From contig JAFGVN010000109.1 in the NCBI GenBank assembly GCA_016937975.1, positions 1-64,000 on the forward strand: a DNA stretch of 64,000 nt, given 5' to 3'. A program made the translations under genes and the position numbers. The notes under the pieces are model-generated. The model was not told the DNA's origin, did no database searches, and worked only from the letters and a program-made list of their open reading frames with translations. This DNA is from Clostridia bacterium. GTDB lineage: Bacteria > Bacillota > Clostridia > Peptostreptococcales > Acidaminobacteraceae. The number at the start of each line of letters is the position of its first letter. The first letter of the stretch is position 1. Below, piece after piece: positions 27,164-36,597 of this stretch.

Positions 27164-28171
27164 ATGAAGAGAGTAAATTTTTTAGTCCTATTCTTATTGA
27201 TATCGGGTTTATGGTCTTGTGATGACCAGTTAGATGTCCAAGAGCAAAGGGCCAACAACAATGAAATAAAAATTGTTGCAGAAGATATTGAAAATAAACG
27301 TTATACCTTTATTGAAGGTGATGAAGCTGTAAATATTTTATCAGCAGATGATGATTACACGATAAAACTAAGCACCTTTGATTATGCTTCTAAATTTAAG
27401 TCGGAAGTTCCTTTAGATGTCGAAGGTAGAAAGACAATCTTAAAAACCCATGTATTAAGTTGGACGGCTGACCAGAAGGCGATTGTTGATAAACATATGG
27501 ACGATTTGGTAATGCGTCTTGACTCAATGAACATTGATATGCCAGAGATTCAATTTATTTTAACAGACAGTTCTGATGAAGGTGGTGCTGCTTATACAAG
27601 AGGCCAATCGATTGTCTTGAAACCTAATATGATCACAACTTCTGAAGGTACAAAAAGACTGATTGCTCATGAAATGTTTCATGTATATTCAAGGGCTCAT
27701 AAGGAGTTGAGAGAAGCAATTTATGGTGTTATTCACTATGAGAGATGTGAAGAATTAATAATACCAGAAGAACTAAAAGCATTGACAATTGCAAATCCAG
27801 ATGCTCCAGACAACAATTATTTTATTACAGGGAAGTATAAGGGTGTAGAATTATCATTTATTCCAATTATCTATTCTACATCATCCTATGACCTTGAAAA
27901 AGGCGGTTCATTCTTCTCGACTTTGAAGGATGATATGCTGGCAGTAGAAATTGTCGATGGCATACCACAGCCTCTTTATAATCTTGGTCAAGTATTGATT
28001 GTAAAAAAGGAAGAGATTGAGAATTATTATGAATTAATAGGCACCAATACGGAATATACCTATCATCCAGAAGAAACTATGGCAGATAATTTCGTACTGT
28101 TATTATTTGAGGAAAAGGTACCCTCACAATGGGTTGTGGATGGTTTGAAAAATATCATATCCCATGAATAA
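27164..28171 (+). CDS. Putative lipoprotein with zincin (HExxH) motif
   Basis: A 335-residue secreted protein. The N terminus MKRVNFLVLFLLISGLWSC is a lipoprotein signal with lipobox LWSC, so it should be anchored through Cys19. The middle has His169-Glu170-x2-His173 (AHEMFHVYSRAH), a metallopeptidase zinc motif. EETMADNF at about 303-310 supplies the third ligand Glu seen in many gluzincins. ATG at 27164 follows TGGAGGTG; an in-frame upstream ATG at 27116 would spoil the signal peptide. No family name is offered. It is monocistronic after the hydF terminator. Confidence 0.7.
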   Translation: MKRVNFLVLFLLISGLWSCDDQLDVQEQRANNNEIKIVAEDIENKRYTFIEGDEAVNILSADDDYTIKLSTFDYASKFKSEVPLDVEGRKTILKTHVLSWTADQKAIVDKHMDDLVMRLDSMNIDMPEIQFILTDSSDEGGAAYTRGQSIVLKPNMITTSEGTKRLIAHEMFHVYSRAHKELREAIYGVIHYERCEELIIPEELKALTIANPDAPDNNYFITGKYKGVELSFIPIIYSTSSYDLEKGGSFFSTLKDDMLAVEIVDGIPQPLYNLGQVLIVKKEEIENYYELIGTNTEYTYHPEETMADNFVLLLFEEKVPSQWVVDGLKNIISHE

Positions 28172-28181
28172 TGAATTAAAC

Positions 28182-28217
28182 CCCCCAGCTTTCCTATTTT
28201 AGAAAGTTGGGGGTCTT
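28182..28217. terminator. Strong bidirectional terminator
   Basis: CCCCCAGCTTTC pairs with GAAAGTTGGGGG across an 8-nt loop. It separates the lipoprotein gene from the convergent chemosensory operon. Confidence 0.88.
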
Positions 28218-28673
28218 TTATTCGATAACAACGTTTAACATCATTTCACCCATAGAAGTCATAAGTTTCATATGCTTTGTTGTATGATAGCTTAATAATA
28301 GAAATACTTCATCTCCGATGAGTAGTGAAGGAGGGGTGATATCCAATTTTAATTCTGGTGTAACAATTAAAGATAAAGCGTTGCCGCTAATCATATTTGC
28401 GATTTCAGCAATTGCGCTCCTTGACATATCATCAAAGGTTTCAACGGGCATGCCCATCATCATAAGTGACGCAATGCGCTTTGCAGTAGATGATGGAAAT
28501 GAGAAAGAGATATTACCTCTAAAATCACCTACAATACCAATGTATGCAGTAACCTCTTGTTCAATGACATATGCCTCAATATCAACAGGATCTTCTGCTG
28601 ATTCAAGATGGATGCCAAATTGAAGAAATGTTTGTTCTAGTGCTTTAAGAAAAGGCGTGATATCGGGTCTCAT
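28218..28673 (-). CDS. CheX-like phosphatase, copy 1
   Basis: A 151-residue protein with the CheC/CheX fold. The phosphatase signature E-x2-N is seen in SAIAEIANMISGNAL (about 85-99), followed by the typical TPP-SLL segment. Members dephosphorylate CheY-P or act as chemosensory effectors. It is the last gene of a five-gene reverse-strand operon and overlaps the start of the second CheX-like gene by 4 bases. No flagellar genes are nearby. Confidence 0.85.
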   Translation of the reverse strand: MRPDITPFLKALEQTFLQFGIHLESAEDPVDIEAYVIEQEVTAYIGIVGDFRGNISFSFPSSTAKRIASLMMMGMPVETFDDMSRSAIAEIANMISGNALSLIVTPELKLDITPPSLLIGDEVFLLLSYHTTKHMKLMTSMGEMMLNVVIE

Positions 28674-29149
28674 AAGATTTCACCTCCTTCGACGGCTATA
28701 TTGATCTTGAAAGGACCAGAATCTGTATTCATCTGAATGGTTACGGATTCCATTTTTATCTTTGCAACACCTAAATTTTTACCTGTGGCGACAACTGGAG
28801 GTGCTAAACGAAGACCTGAATGATAAGTGTTGTTGATGGAAGTAATTGCATCACCAGAAATGGTATTGGTCAGCTCTGAAATACCTGATAAATTTAACTT
28901 ATTCCTAAGGGTTAAAACTTCTTCAGCCATAAGATTTGAACAGATTTTTAGTCCAAGAAGGTGATTGACATCTAAAATAAATCTGCCTCTAAATTTACCT
29001 GAAAAACTAACTGATGCATAGGTGTCTATAATATTTAAGTAATCTTCTCCTGGAAGGAGATCGCCAAATTGTGTTACTTGAAGATCAACCATTTCTTTAA
29101 ACATATTAATTGTACTTTGAATAAAGGTATCTATTATTACAGGATTCAT
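28670..29149 (-). CDS. CheX-like phosphatase, copy 2
   Basis: A 159-residue CheX-fold protein with the active-site pattern GISELTNTISGDAI (E-x2-N), a hydrophobic LDVNHLLGLKICSNLM helix, and a PPVV segment. It is diverged from its neighbour, so this is a heterologous pair rather than a recent duplication. It lies 8 bases downstream of the CheY-like gene in the operon. Confidence 0.83.
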   Translation of the reverse strand: MNPVIIDTFIQSTINMFKEMVDLQVTQFGDLLPGEDYLNIIDTYASVSFSGKFRGRFILDVNHLLGLKICSNLMAEEVLTLRNKLNLSGISELTNTISGDAITSINNTYHSGLRLAPPVVATGKNLGVAKIKMESVTIQMNTDSGPFKINIAVEGGEIL

Positions 29150-29157
29150 ATGGCCTC

Positions 29158-29514
29158 CTAGACAAGCTTCTGAAAGACTTCGCTTATTTTTTCCAAATTG
29201 AAAGGTTTTTTCAAAAATAGATCGACACCAAGAGCGTTCGCCTCTGCTCTAATTTCATCATCTCCCATTGCAGTTAACATGACTATTTTCGCATTATTGT
29301 GCTTATCCTTAATATGCTTAACGGCTTCCAAACCATCCATAACAGGCATTGTAATATCCATGAAAACAAGATCTGGGTCCAAGGAATCGTATAAATCAAT
29401 TGCTTCCTGTCCATTTTTCCCTGCACCACAAACATCATGTCCTAACTCTGTGAGCACGTTTTTTAAAATCTTGTGAATCATAGGTGAATCGTCAACAATT
29501 AAAATCCTTTTCAT
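29158..29514 (-). CDS. CheY-like single-domain response regulator
   Basis: A 118-residue receiver domain without an output domain. It shows the acidic pair in IVDDSPMIH, phospho-acceptor Asp in LVFMDITMPVMDG (about residue 54), Thr/Ala in MLTAMGDD and Lys in FLKKPFN. It is the probable phosphorylation target of the CheA encoded upstream, with the two CheX proteins as likely phosphatases. Its ribosome site AGGAGGTGACC is strong. Confidence 0.93.
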   Translation of the reverse strand: MKRILIVDDSPMIHKILKNVLTELGHDVCGAGKNGQEAIDLYDSLDPDLVFMDITMPVMDGLEAVKHIKDKHNNAKIVMLTAMGDDEIRAEANALGVDLFLKKPFNLEKISEVFQKLV

Positions 29515-29524
29515 AGGTCACCTC

Positions 29525-29838
29525 CTAGGCTTTCTTAGTTATTTCCATGACTTTATTGAGTTTCATTATTGAAAACAAATCATAAATTTGTGGCCTTACA
29601 TTAATAACTTTCATGTTTTTCCGTATTGCTCAAGGGTCTTAAATACACCGATTAGAAAGGTAACACCAATAGAATCCATATTTTCAACAACATCAAGATT
29701 GATGATTAAGGTTTCAAAGGAATCTAAATTATTCAATATCAGTGATTTTACTTTATCAACCAATTCTTTGATGTAAATCGAAATCAAATCTTCCTGCAAA
29801 TCACATATCATCCTTTGATTTTCAAAATAATACTCCAT
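29525..29838 (-). pseudogene. STAS-domain anti-sigma-antagonist-like gene, frameshifted near the 3' end
   Basis: The first 75 codons encode a SpoIIAA/RsbV-like STAS domain with VVENMDSIGVTFLIG, where the Ser is the normal phosphorylation site. The frame stops at 29611 after EQYGKT. In the -1 frame the rest of the domain continues (NMKVINVRPQIYDLFSIMK... to a stop at 29525), which is exactly the expected last STAS strand and helix. The junction is a run of five A on the coding strand (29616-29620). It may be a real mutation, a sequencing error or a slippage site. It sits between cheA and cheY and would link chemosensory signalling to partner switching. Confidence 0.75.
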
Positions 29839-29850
29839 GGGTTCTCCTTT

Positions 29851-31866
29851 CTAGTTTTTATAGTTAACAAGCTGGTCAACATCCACAATGAGACTGACTT
29901 TTCCGTTGCCTAATAATGTGCAACCGCTGAGTTTCTCTGTATTCTTAAGATGCTTGGGTAATTTTTTTACAACAATCTGTTGATGATTTATAATTTTATT
30001 TACCCAAATGATCGCATTGCCTTTATCGTTTTCAATTTCAATCAGAATACCTTTAAGCAAATCTTCTTCTTCGCCTGAAAATCCCAGATATGATTTTAAA
30101 ACAATGATGGGATATGTTTTCTTACCGATGCGTATTAATTTTTCATTATTGGTGCCACAAATGATCATATCTTGATTTGGAATAATACAATTTTTTATAT
30201 TTAACGTAGGTATGATGTAAATGCCAGTATCCAGTGCTACTAACATGCCTTCAACAATGGAAAGTGTCAATGGAAGTTTGATATTAAATGTTGTACCGAA
30301 GCCTTCTTGGCTATCGATGGAGATTGTGCCACCTACCTTTTGTATACTCTTCAAAACCACATCCATACCAACACCACGGCCTGAATACTCAGTTACTTCC
30401 GTCTTAGTTGAAAATCCTGGTTCCAATATTAAATTAAATATTTCTTGATAGGAAAGTTCGTCAAAGGACTTATATACAATATTTTGATTATAGGCGGTTT
30501 GGTAAATTTCATATGGATTCAGTCCTTTACCATCATCTTTAATGCAAATAATAATTTCACTGCCTGTTTTTGATGCCTTTAGATGGATTTTTCCAGTCTC
30601 TTTTTTGTTCTTTTCTTTTCTAATTTGTGGTAATTCTATACCATGATCAACAGCGTTTCTTATAAGATGAATTAATGGATCAGATATGATTTCTGCAATT
30701 TTCTTATCAACTTCAATATCATCCCCAATAATTTCGATTTCAACGTCTTTATTCAGCTTAATACTAACATCTCGAACAACTCTTTTCATTTTATGAAATA
30801 AATTTGTGAGTGGTATAAGACGAACATCAGTAATGATTTCCTTTAATTCTAGAATTATTTTTCGATGTTGCCTACTTGCCTTCTGAAAACTCATAAGATT
30901 TAAATTAAGTATTTCAGGATTTTGAGTCACTATTGATTCTGAGATCACAAGTTCACCGATTAGATCCATAAGATGATCAAGTTTTGACAGTTTGACTTGA
31001 ATAGATTCATCGCCAATATCTACTGAACTATTTTGTAAAGGTGTAAAATCTGTTTCAGAGGTTTTCATTTCTTTTTCATCAGTTTTCTCAGGTATATAAA
31101 ATTGATTTTGTAGAGTTAATTCAACAATATAAGTCTTAGGAACATTAACAACAACTGCAACATCGTTTTTTTCTAGTTTAGATGCTAAGGTGATACGTAA
31201 ATGTACATCTGCTGAACCGTTTTCAAGAGCAATTAATACATGATCTAGGGATTTAATATCAGTACAATCTATTTGTGTATCAAGGAGAGATCCAATGGCT
31301 TCAATACGATGAAACATTTTTATGGGTCCACCTTCGTATAAGCTTAAATGATGATTGATGCCTAAGCTAATAGCATAGAAATTAAAATTTTCTTTTACGA
31401 AGTTTGCCATAGATTCTTGATGAATATTTGAAACCTTAAATATTTGATTGTAGGGATCCATAAACTCATAGGCTGCTTCAGGGGATATAGAATTAATGAA
31501 GATTAATTGGTTTAAGTTGTGAATGACCTCTGTAAGATCTAAAGTTTCACTAAATTGAAGGTCGGCAATCATATGCTTTAAAAGGTCTAAAGCTGTGATT
31601 GAGTGAGTGATCACAGCTTTGTTAGGTTTTAGCTTCTGTTTTCTTATTTCTCCAAAAACATTTTCCATGGCATGTGATAAATCCACAATATTTGACAAAC
31701 CAAAAAAACCTGCTGTTCCTTTTATACTATGAATTGCTCTAAAAATATCATTTACCTTTTCAAAGTCTTCCTCGTCTTCAAGGGTTAACAGAGTATGCTC
31801 AATGGTATCCATATGTTGGTTTGCTTCTAAAAGAAAATCATCAATAAATTCTTCGTTTTGAATCAT
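29851..31866 (-). CDS. cheA: CheA-type chemosensory histidine kinase
   Basis: A 671-residue hybrid with canonical order: Hpt domain with phospho-His46 (FRAIHSIKGTAGFFG), a P2-like or unknown region (about 130-270), dimerisation helices (LDHLMDLIGELVISESIV), HATPase with N box LIHLIRNAVDHGIEL, DDGKGL and YSGRGVGMDVV, and a C-terminal CheW-like domain (about 530-671). It phosphorylates the CheY encoded downstream. Neither a receptor (MCP), CheW, CheR nor CheB is adjacent, so the input is unclear. First gene of the operon; ATG follows AAAGAGG. Confidence 0.92.
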   Translation of the reverse strand: MIQNEEFIDDFLLEANQHMDTIEHTLLTLEDEEDFEKVNDIFRAIHSIKGTAGFFGLSNIVDLSHAMENVFGEIRKQKLKPNKAVITHSITALDLLKHMIADLQFSETLDLTEVIHNLNQLIFINSISPEAAYEFMDPYNQIFKVSNIHQESMANFVKENFNFYAISLGINHHLSLYEGGPIKMFHRIEAIGSLLDTQIDCTDIKSLDHVLIALENGSADVHLRITLASKLEKNDVAVVVNVPKTYIVELTLQNQFYIPEKTDEKEMKTSETDFTPLQNSSVDIGDESIQVKLSKLDHLMDLIGELVISESIVTQNPEILNLNLMSFQKASRQHRKIILELKEIITDVRLIPLTNLFHKMKRVVRDVSIKLNKDVEIEIIGDDIEVDKKIAEIISDPLIHLIRNAVDHGIELPQIRKEKNKKETGKIHLKASKTGSEIIICIKDDGKGLNPYEIYQTAYNQNIVYKSFDELSYQEIFNLILEPGFSTKTEVTEYSGRGVGMDVVLKSIQKVGGTISIDSQEGFGTTFNIKLPLTLSIVEGMLVALDTGIYIIPTLNIKNCIIPNQDMIICGTNNEKLIRIGKKTYPIIVLKSYLGFSGEEEDLLKGILIEIENDKGNAIIWVNKIINHQQIVVKKLPKHLKNTEKLSGCTLLGNGKVSLIVDVDQLVNYKN

Positions 31867-32022
31867 ATTTACCTCTTTTTACGAATATGTATTTATATAG
31901 CCAATTTGATGATGCATAAAACAATTATTTCAGAGGTGAAATTAAGTAGTTTTTTAAGAAAAGTCAGTGAAATTGTTGCTTAATTGTAATCTAAAATAAA
32001 GGTTTTCTATTAAAAACTATAG

Positions 32023-32028
32023 TATAAT
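32023..32028 (+). promoter_or_regulatory. Probable -10 box for ftsEX
   Basis: TATAAT about 44 bases upstream of ftsE, without a good -35 hexamer at standard spacing. Confidence 0.4.
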
Positions 32029-32071
32029 ATAAGTGTATGTTTTGAATTATAACCAATTAAGGAGTTTATAG

Positions 32072-32758
32072 ATGATAACGTTTAAAAAAGTCTTCATGCG
32101 CTATCCAAATGGTGTTACTGCATTGAATGGACTGGATTTAGAGATTAAAGAGGGTGAATTTGTTTTTATTGTTGGTCCCAGTGGTGCTGGTAAATCGACA
32201 TTAATCAAATTACTTTTAAAGGAATTAGAACCAACAAAAGGTCGCATCTTATTAGATGATCAAAATATCACAAAGGTACATAATCGACGCGTTCCCAAAA
32301 TCAGAGCGAAAACAGGTGTGGTTTTTCAAGATTTTAGACTGCTTCAAAATAAAACAGCATTCGAAAACATCGCTTTTGCATTAGAGATTACAAGAACTAG
32401 GGGTAAAGATATAAAACCGTTGGTCACTAAAGTTTTAGATTTAGTTGGTTTAAAGGGAAAAGAAAAATCTAAACCTCAGGAATTGTCCGGTGGTGAGCAA
32501 CAAAGAGTTTGTATTGCAAGAGCTATTGTAAATGATCCGCCGATCCTCATTTGTGATGAGCCAACAGGTAACTTGGATCCAGACACCTCATGGGAAATTA
32601 TGAAACTTCTTCGGAATATTAATAAATCAGGTACGACCATAATCATGGTTACCCATGACAAAGAAATAGTCAATGACATGAAACAAAGGGTTATTGCTCT
32701 TGAAAATGGTGTGATTGTAAGAGATGAAAGCAAAGGGGTGTATGGTTATGATGATTAG
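32072..32758 (+). CDS. ftsE: Cell-division ABC ATPase FtsE
   Basis: Cytoplasmic ATPase of the FtsEX complex, which transmits division signals to peptidoglycan hydrolases. The 228-residue protein has Walker A GPSGAGKST, Q-loop VFQDFRLL, signature LSGGEQQR, Walker B ILICDEPTGNLD and the switch His in MVTHDKE. The opening MITFKKVFMRYPNG is typical of Firmicute FtsE. ATG follows AAGGAG. It overlaps ftsX by a few bases. Confidence 0.95.
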   Translation: MITFKKVFMRYPNGVTALNGLDLEIKEGEFVFIVGPSGAGKSTLIKLLLKELEPTKGRILLDDQNITKVHNRRVPKIRAKTGVVFQDFRLLQNKTAFENIAFALEITRTRGKDIKPLVTKVLDLVGLKGKEKSKPQELSGGEQQRVCIARAIVNDPPILICDEPTGNLDPDTSWEIMKLLRNINKSGTTIIMVTHDKEIVNDMKQRVIALENGVIVRDESKGVYGYDD

Positions 32759-33647
32759 ATATGTCCTGTATGTTTTTAAACAAGCCCTTGTGAATTTATG
32801 GCGAAACAGAACGATGACTTTTGCTTCGATTACATCTGTAACAGCAACATTATTAATTTTGGGAATTATATTTCTATTGATTGTAAATATTTCTAATCTA
32901 GGGGACTATGCTTCTGATCAGTTTGATGTGATTCAAGTTTTTCTTAAAGATGATTTATCCATAGATGAAATGCGTGCCATTGGTGACAAAATTTCTGCAA
33001 TAGATGAAGTCAGCCAAATAACCTTTGAAACAAAAGAACAAGCTTTGGAAAAAATGAAACAAGAATGGTCTGAACATTCTCAGGTTCTTTCTGGTCTAGA
33101 AGAAAGAAATCCATTACCCAACTCTTATATTGTACAAATGGATAATTTAGTATACTCGGATCATATTGTTCGCTTAATGCAAGAAATCAATGGTATTGAG
33201 GAAATAAAGTATTATAGAGATGTCATTTTAAAGATAAACTCTATAACTCAATTTATAAGAAATATTGGTTTAACCATTATATTTATTTTATTATTTGTAT
33301 CTACTTTCGTAATTTCAAATACGATTAAATTAGCCGTTACAAGTAGAAAGAATGAAATTCAAATTATGAAATATGTTGGCGCAACCCATTGGTTTATTCG
33401 ATGGCCATTTATTTTGGAAGGGACTTTGTTAGGTTTCTTTGGTGCGTTGTTTGCAATGGGATTCATTTACATTGCATATAGCTATACTTATGATTTGTTA
33501 ACAAGTAATTTCTATGTGATTATTGCAGCTTACATTGTACCAGTACAAGGTGTTATGACAGATATTCTTGAAGTATTTTTGCCGGTTGGTGCTGGTATTG
33601 GTGCCCTTGGTAGTATGTGGGGTGTGAAACGATACCTAAACGTTTAG
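32748..33647 (+). CDS. ftsX: Cell-division permease FtsX
   Basis: Four-helix membrane subunit of FtsEX, 299 residues from ATG 32748. The first transmembrane helix (TATLLILGIIFLLIV) is followed by an extracellular loop of about 130 residues that contacts the hydrolase. Three C-terminal helices follow, with the RKNEIQIMKYVGAT coupling segment. I prefer ATG 32748 because GGGG lies 9 bases upstream; in-frame ATGs at 32742 and 32724 are possible. The hydrolase gene is immediately downstream. Confidence 0.93.
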   Translation: MMIRYVLYVFKQALVNLWRNRTMTFASITSVTATLLILGIIFLLIVNISNLGDYASDQFDVIQVFLKDDLSIDEMRAIGDKISAIDEVSQITFETKEQALEKMKQEWSEHSQVLSGLEERNPLPNSYIVQMDNLVYSDHIVRLMQEINGIEEIKYYRDVILKINSITQFIRNIGLTIIFILLFVSTFVISNTIKLAVTSRKNEIQIMKYVGATHWFIRWPFILEGTLLGFFGALFAMGFIYIAYSYTYDLLTSNFYVIIAAYIVPVQGVMTDILEVFLPVGAGIGALGSMWGVKRYLNV

Positions 33648-33655
33648 GAGTAGGG

Positions 33656-34792
33656 ATGAAAAAGTTTATCATATTATTATGCATTTTTATGTCAACTATT
33701 GTTTGGTCGGTATTTGCAATATCAGATGATATCGAAAAACAAGAAGGCATTTTGGATGACATGGAAGAACAGTTAAATCAATTAGATGAAACTCATAAGG
33801 ATTTTGTTGATCAACAAAATAAGGTCATTAGAAATATTCGTGGGTTAGAAGAAAAAGTACGATTAACTGAAGATGAGATAAAAAGTTTAAATGTTCAGAT
33901 TCAAGAGAATCAGGTACAAGTGAATCTTGCCAATTTAGAATTGGATGCAGCGAAACAAAAGTTAAGTGAGACCAATGATTTGTTGGATTCGCGTATTCGA
34001 GTCATGTATATGAATGGGACCGTTGGTTATTTTGAGGTGCTTTTGGAATCAAAAAACTTCGAAGACCTTCTGGTAAGAATTGACTTGCTTCAAAGAATTA
34101 TAGAAAGTGATACGGATTTAATTCTTCAAATGGAAGTGGACCAAGCCAATGTAGAAGAGAAGAAAGCTAATCTTGAAAATGAACAAACGAAATTAGTGAC
34201 GCTTCAAGATGAAATGACTGTGAAGAAATCTGAATTAAAAGCACAAATTGCAGAGCTTGAAGAGAAACAAATAAAATTGGAAGAAGATATTGAAGCGGTT
34301 GCGATACAAATTGATGAAATCAATGAAGATGCTGAAAAAGTTAAAGCGATAATTGAAGATTTAAAGCTTCAAGAACTTTATGCCGGTGGTAAAATGATTT
34401 GGCCAGTGGATGGTTATCGTACAATCAGCTCTCCTTTTGGTAATCGAATTCATCCTATTCTTGGTGTATATAAAATGCATACAGGCATAGACATTCCTTG
34501 TCCAACTGGCACTAAGATTATGGCAGCTCAACAAGGTACTGTTATTTGGTCCAACTGGTTAAGTAGCTATGGAAAAGCAATTATGATCGATCATGGTGGT
34601 GGCATTGTAACCTTATATGCACACAATTCAAGTTTGATTGTAAAAAAAGGTGACAAAATTGTAAAAGGCCAAGTGATTGCCTTGTCTGGAAGTACTGGCA
34701 ATAGTACTGGTCCCCATTTACACTTTGAGGTTCGTGAGAATGGTGAGTATGTTGATCCGATGATTGAATGGTTACAAGCAAGTGAATATTAA
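33656..34792 (+). CDS. EnvC/PcsB-like coiled-coil M23 peptidase
   Basis: A 378-residue secreted peptidoglycan hydrolase. The N-terminal hydrophobic signal (FIILLCIFMSTIVWSVFA) is followed by a long coiled coil (about 25-240) and a C-terminal LytM/M23 domain. The zinc site is complete: KMHTGIDIP (H-x3-D), with TGPHLHFEVR (HxH) near the end. It is therefore likely catalytic, unlike E. coli EnvC. Placement right after ftsEX fits control of the hydrolase by FtsX. ATG at 33656 follows AGGAGTAGGG. Confidence 0.9.
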   Translation: MKKFIILLCIFMSTIVWSVFAISDDIEKQEGILDDMEEQLNQLDETHKDFVDQQNKVIRNIRGLEEKVRLTEDEIKSLNVQIQENQVQVNLANLELDAAKQKLSETNDLLDSRIRVMYMNGTVGYFEVLLESKNFEDLLVRIDLLQRIIESDTDLILQMEVDQANVEEKKANLENEQTKLVTLQDEMTVKKSELKAQIAELEEKQIKLEEDIEAVAIQIDEINEDAEKVKAIIEDLKLQELYAGGKMIWPVDGYRTISSPFGNRIHPILGVYKMHTGIDIPCPTGTKIMAAQQGTVIWSNWLSSYGKAIMIDHGGGIVTLYAHNSSLIVKKGDKIVKGQVIALSGSTGNSTGPHLHFEVRENGEYVDPMIEWLQASEY

Positions 34793-34810
34793 AACAAAGG
34801 ATTTAATAAA

Positions 34811-36001
34811 ATGAAATTTAAAACCCAGTTCATAGCATTTATATTTGGAATAACAGTTGCTGTAGGAATAATGTTGACTTTGTTTGCAGTTGATGGTGTT
34901 GTTCTTGTGACCAAGCATCATCATACGACTTTGACGAATTTCTATCATGAATATGCCAAACTTGATGAAATAAAAGATGATATTTTAGATCGCTTTTATA
35001 TGGATATTAATGAAAGTGAACTCAATGAGGGCATGATTGATGGTATGTTTGAAGCCACTGATGATCGCTATTCTCGATATATGAATGCTGAGGAATTTGA
35101 GGAATATAAAAATTCAACGGATGGAAACTATGTTGGCATCGGGATACTCAGTGATGTAAGTGAAAATGAAATTCACATAACCCGTGTATTTCCAAACTCT
35201 CCTGCTGAAGGGGCTGGTATTTTACCAGGGGATTATGTTTTAGCTGTTGATGGTGAACATATTGATGATGTAGGTAGCGAGCGACTTATTAATATTATGC
35301 TAGGTGAAGCGAATACTCCTGTTGAAGTTGTGATTTCTAGAAATTCAGAAGAACTTGCTTTCCATATGAAAAGAGGAAAAGTAGAAATCCCTTTTATCAC
35401 TTCGACAATTATTGGTGATCTTGGATATATCTCAATTTATCAATTCGGTACAGATACTTCAAAGGCGTTTTTAGAACATTTGAATCAACTTAAAAGTCAA
35501 AATATTAAGGGCTTGATCATTGATGTAAGGGATAATCCTGGTGGACTGGTTGTTGAAAGTACAGCAATAGCGGATGAGTTTTTAGGTAAAGGAATTATAA
35601 TATATACCTTAGACAATGAAGGCAAAAAACATGAATATAAATCTGATCGTCATGAAGATGATATACCAATTGTAATGTTAGCCAATGGTCAATCTGCATC
35701 AGCCTCAGAAATATTATTAGCATCATTAAAGGATTATGACCGAATCCAGATTGTTGGAGAAAAAACATTTTGTAAGGGTATTGTGCAAGGCGTTAGTGCA
35801 TTAGAGGATGGGTCTGGGTATAAAATTACAATTTCTCAGTATTTTACAGCAAATGGTATAGCTATTCACCAAAAAGGTGTTGAGCCAGATTACGAAGTAC
35901 CATATGAGGGTAGAATCAATTATGAAACACCTGATTTAGAGAATGATCTTCAATTGATTAAAGCAATTGAAGTGCTAAAAGAAAAACTTATGTCCAAATA
36001 A
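34811..36001 (+). CDS. Carboxyl-terminal processing protease (S41)
   Basis: A 396-residue CtpA-family protease. It has one N-terminal membrane anchor (FIAFIFGITVAVGIMLTLFA), a PDZ domain (about 95-180, YVGIGILS) and the catalytic Ser of NGQSASASEIL with Lys in GEKTFCKGIVQ, a Ser/Lys dyad. The family usually has Gly where Cys sits before the Lys. It shares the operon with the M23 hydrolase, as in many Firmicutes, and probably trims an envelope or division substrate. Confidence 0.92.
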   Translation: MKFKTQFIAFIFGITVAVGIMLTLFAVDGVVLVTKHHHTTLTNFYHEYAKLDEIKDDILDRFYMDINESELNEGMIDGMFEATDDRYSRYMNAEEFEEYKNSTDGNYVGIGILSDVSENEIHITRVFPNSPAEGAGILPGDYVLAVDGEHIDDVGSERLINIMLGEANTPVEVVISRNSEELAFHMKRGKVEIPFITSTIIGDLGYISIYQFGTDTSKAFLEHLNQLKSQNIKGLIIDVRDNPGGLVVESTAIADEFLGKGIIIYTLDNEGKKHEYKSDRHEDDIPIVMLANGQSASASEILLASLKDYDRIQIVGEKTFCKGIVQGVSALEDGSGYKITISQYFTANGIAIHQKGVEPDYEVPYEGRINYETPDLENDLQLIKAIEVLKEKLMSK

Positions 36002-36075
36002 CAAAATCTATGTTAAAATAGTATTTGTGCCTGTGAGTTCAAATACATTTACGGGTTTTTGAAAGGAAGAGCATT

Positions 36076-36597
36076 ATGATAATTAGAAAAGCCAGCATTT
36101 ATGACAGTATTGGTGTGACAAAAGTTTATGTTGAAACATGGAAAACTGCTTATAGAGGAATTATTGATCAAGATTATTTAGAAAACATTAATTATGACAA
36201 GCAAAAGAGAAACTTCTTAAATATGTTGTCAAAAGAGAGTTTGATCTATGTAGCTGAATCAAAAATTGGTGAAATCATTGGTTTTGCAACACCTGAAGTA
36301 TCAAGAGATGATGGAAATAATATTAGAGGTATCGTTTCTTCTATATATGTTTTAGATCGTTATCAAGGTGAAGGTGTAGGTCATTCCTTATTAGAAAAAT
36401 CTGCAAATGCCTTTGTAAAATCTGAAATCAAGACGATGATCGTTTGGGTACTTAAAGATAATCCAGCGTGTGGTTTTTGTGAAGCGTTAGGTGGAAAGCC
36501 GAAAGAAACAAGATTGGACCAAATTGGTGGTGTAGATTATGTTTCTATTGGTTATGTTTGGGAAAATATTGAAAACGAGTTCGTCTTCAAAAAATAA
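36076..36597 (+). CDS. GNAT family acetyltransferase
   Basis: A 173-residue N-acetyltransferase with GNAT motif A at VSSIYVLDRYQGEGVGHSLL (about 95-114) and the N-terminal YVETWKTAYRGIIDQDYL segment typical of a RimI-like clade. Substrate unknown. AAGGAAGAG precedes the ATG. Confidence 0.85.
   Translation: MIIRKASIYDSIGVTKVYVETWKTAYRGIIDQDYLENINYDKQKRNFLNMLSKESLIYVAESKIGEIIGFATPEVSRDDGNNIRGIVSSIYVLDRYQGEGVGHSLLEKSANAFVKSEIKTMIVWVLKDNPACGFCEALGGKPKETRLDQIGGVDYVSIGYVWENIENEFVFKK

Noticed and set aside
29198-29476. Forward ORF opposite the CheY-like gene
   Set aside because: It is a shadow of the response regulator, which has all receiver-domain residues.
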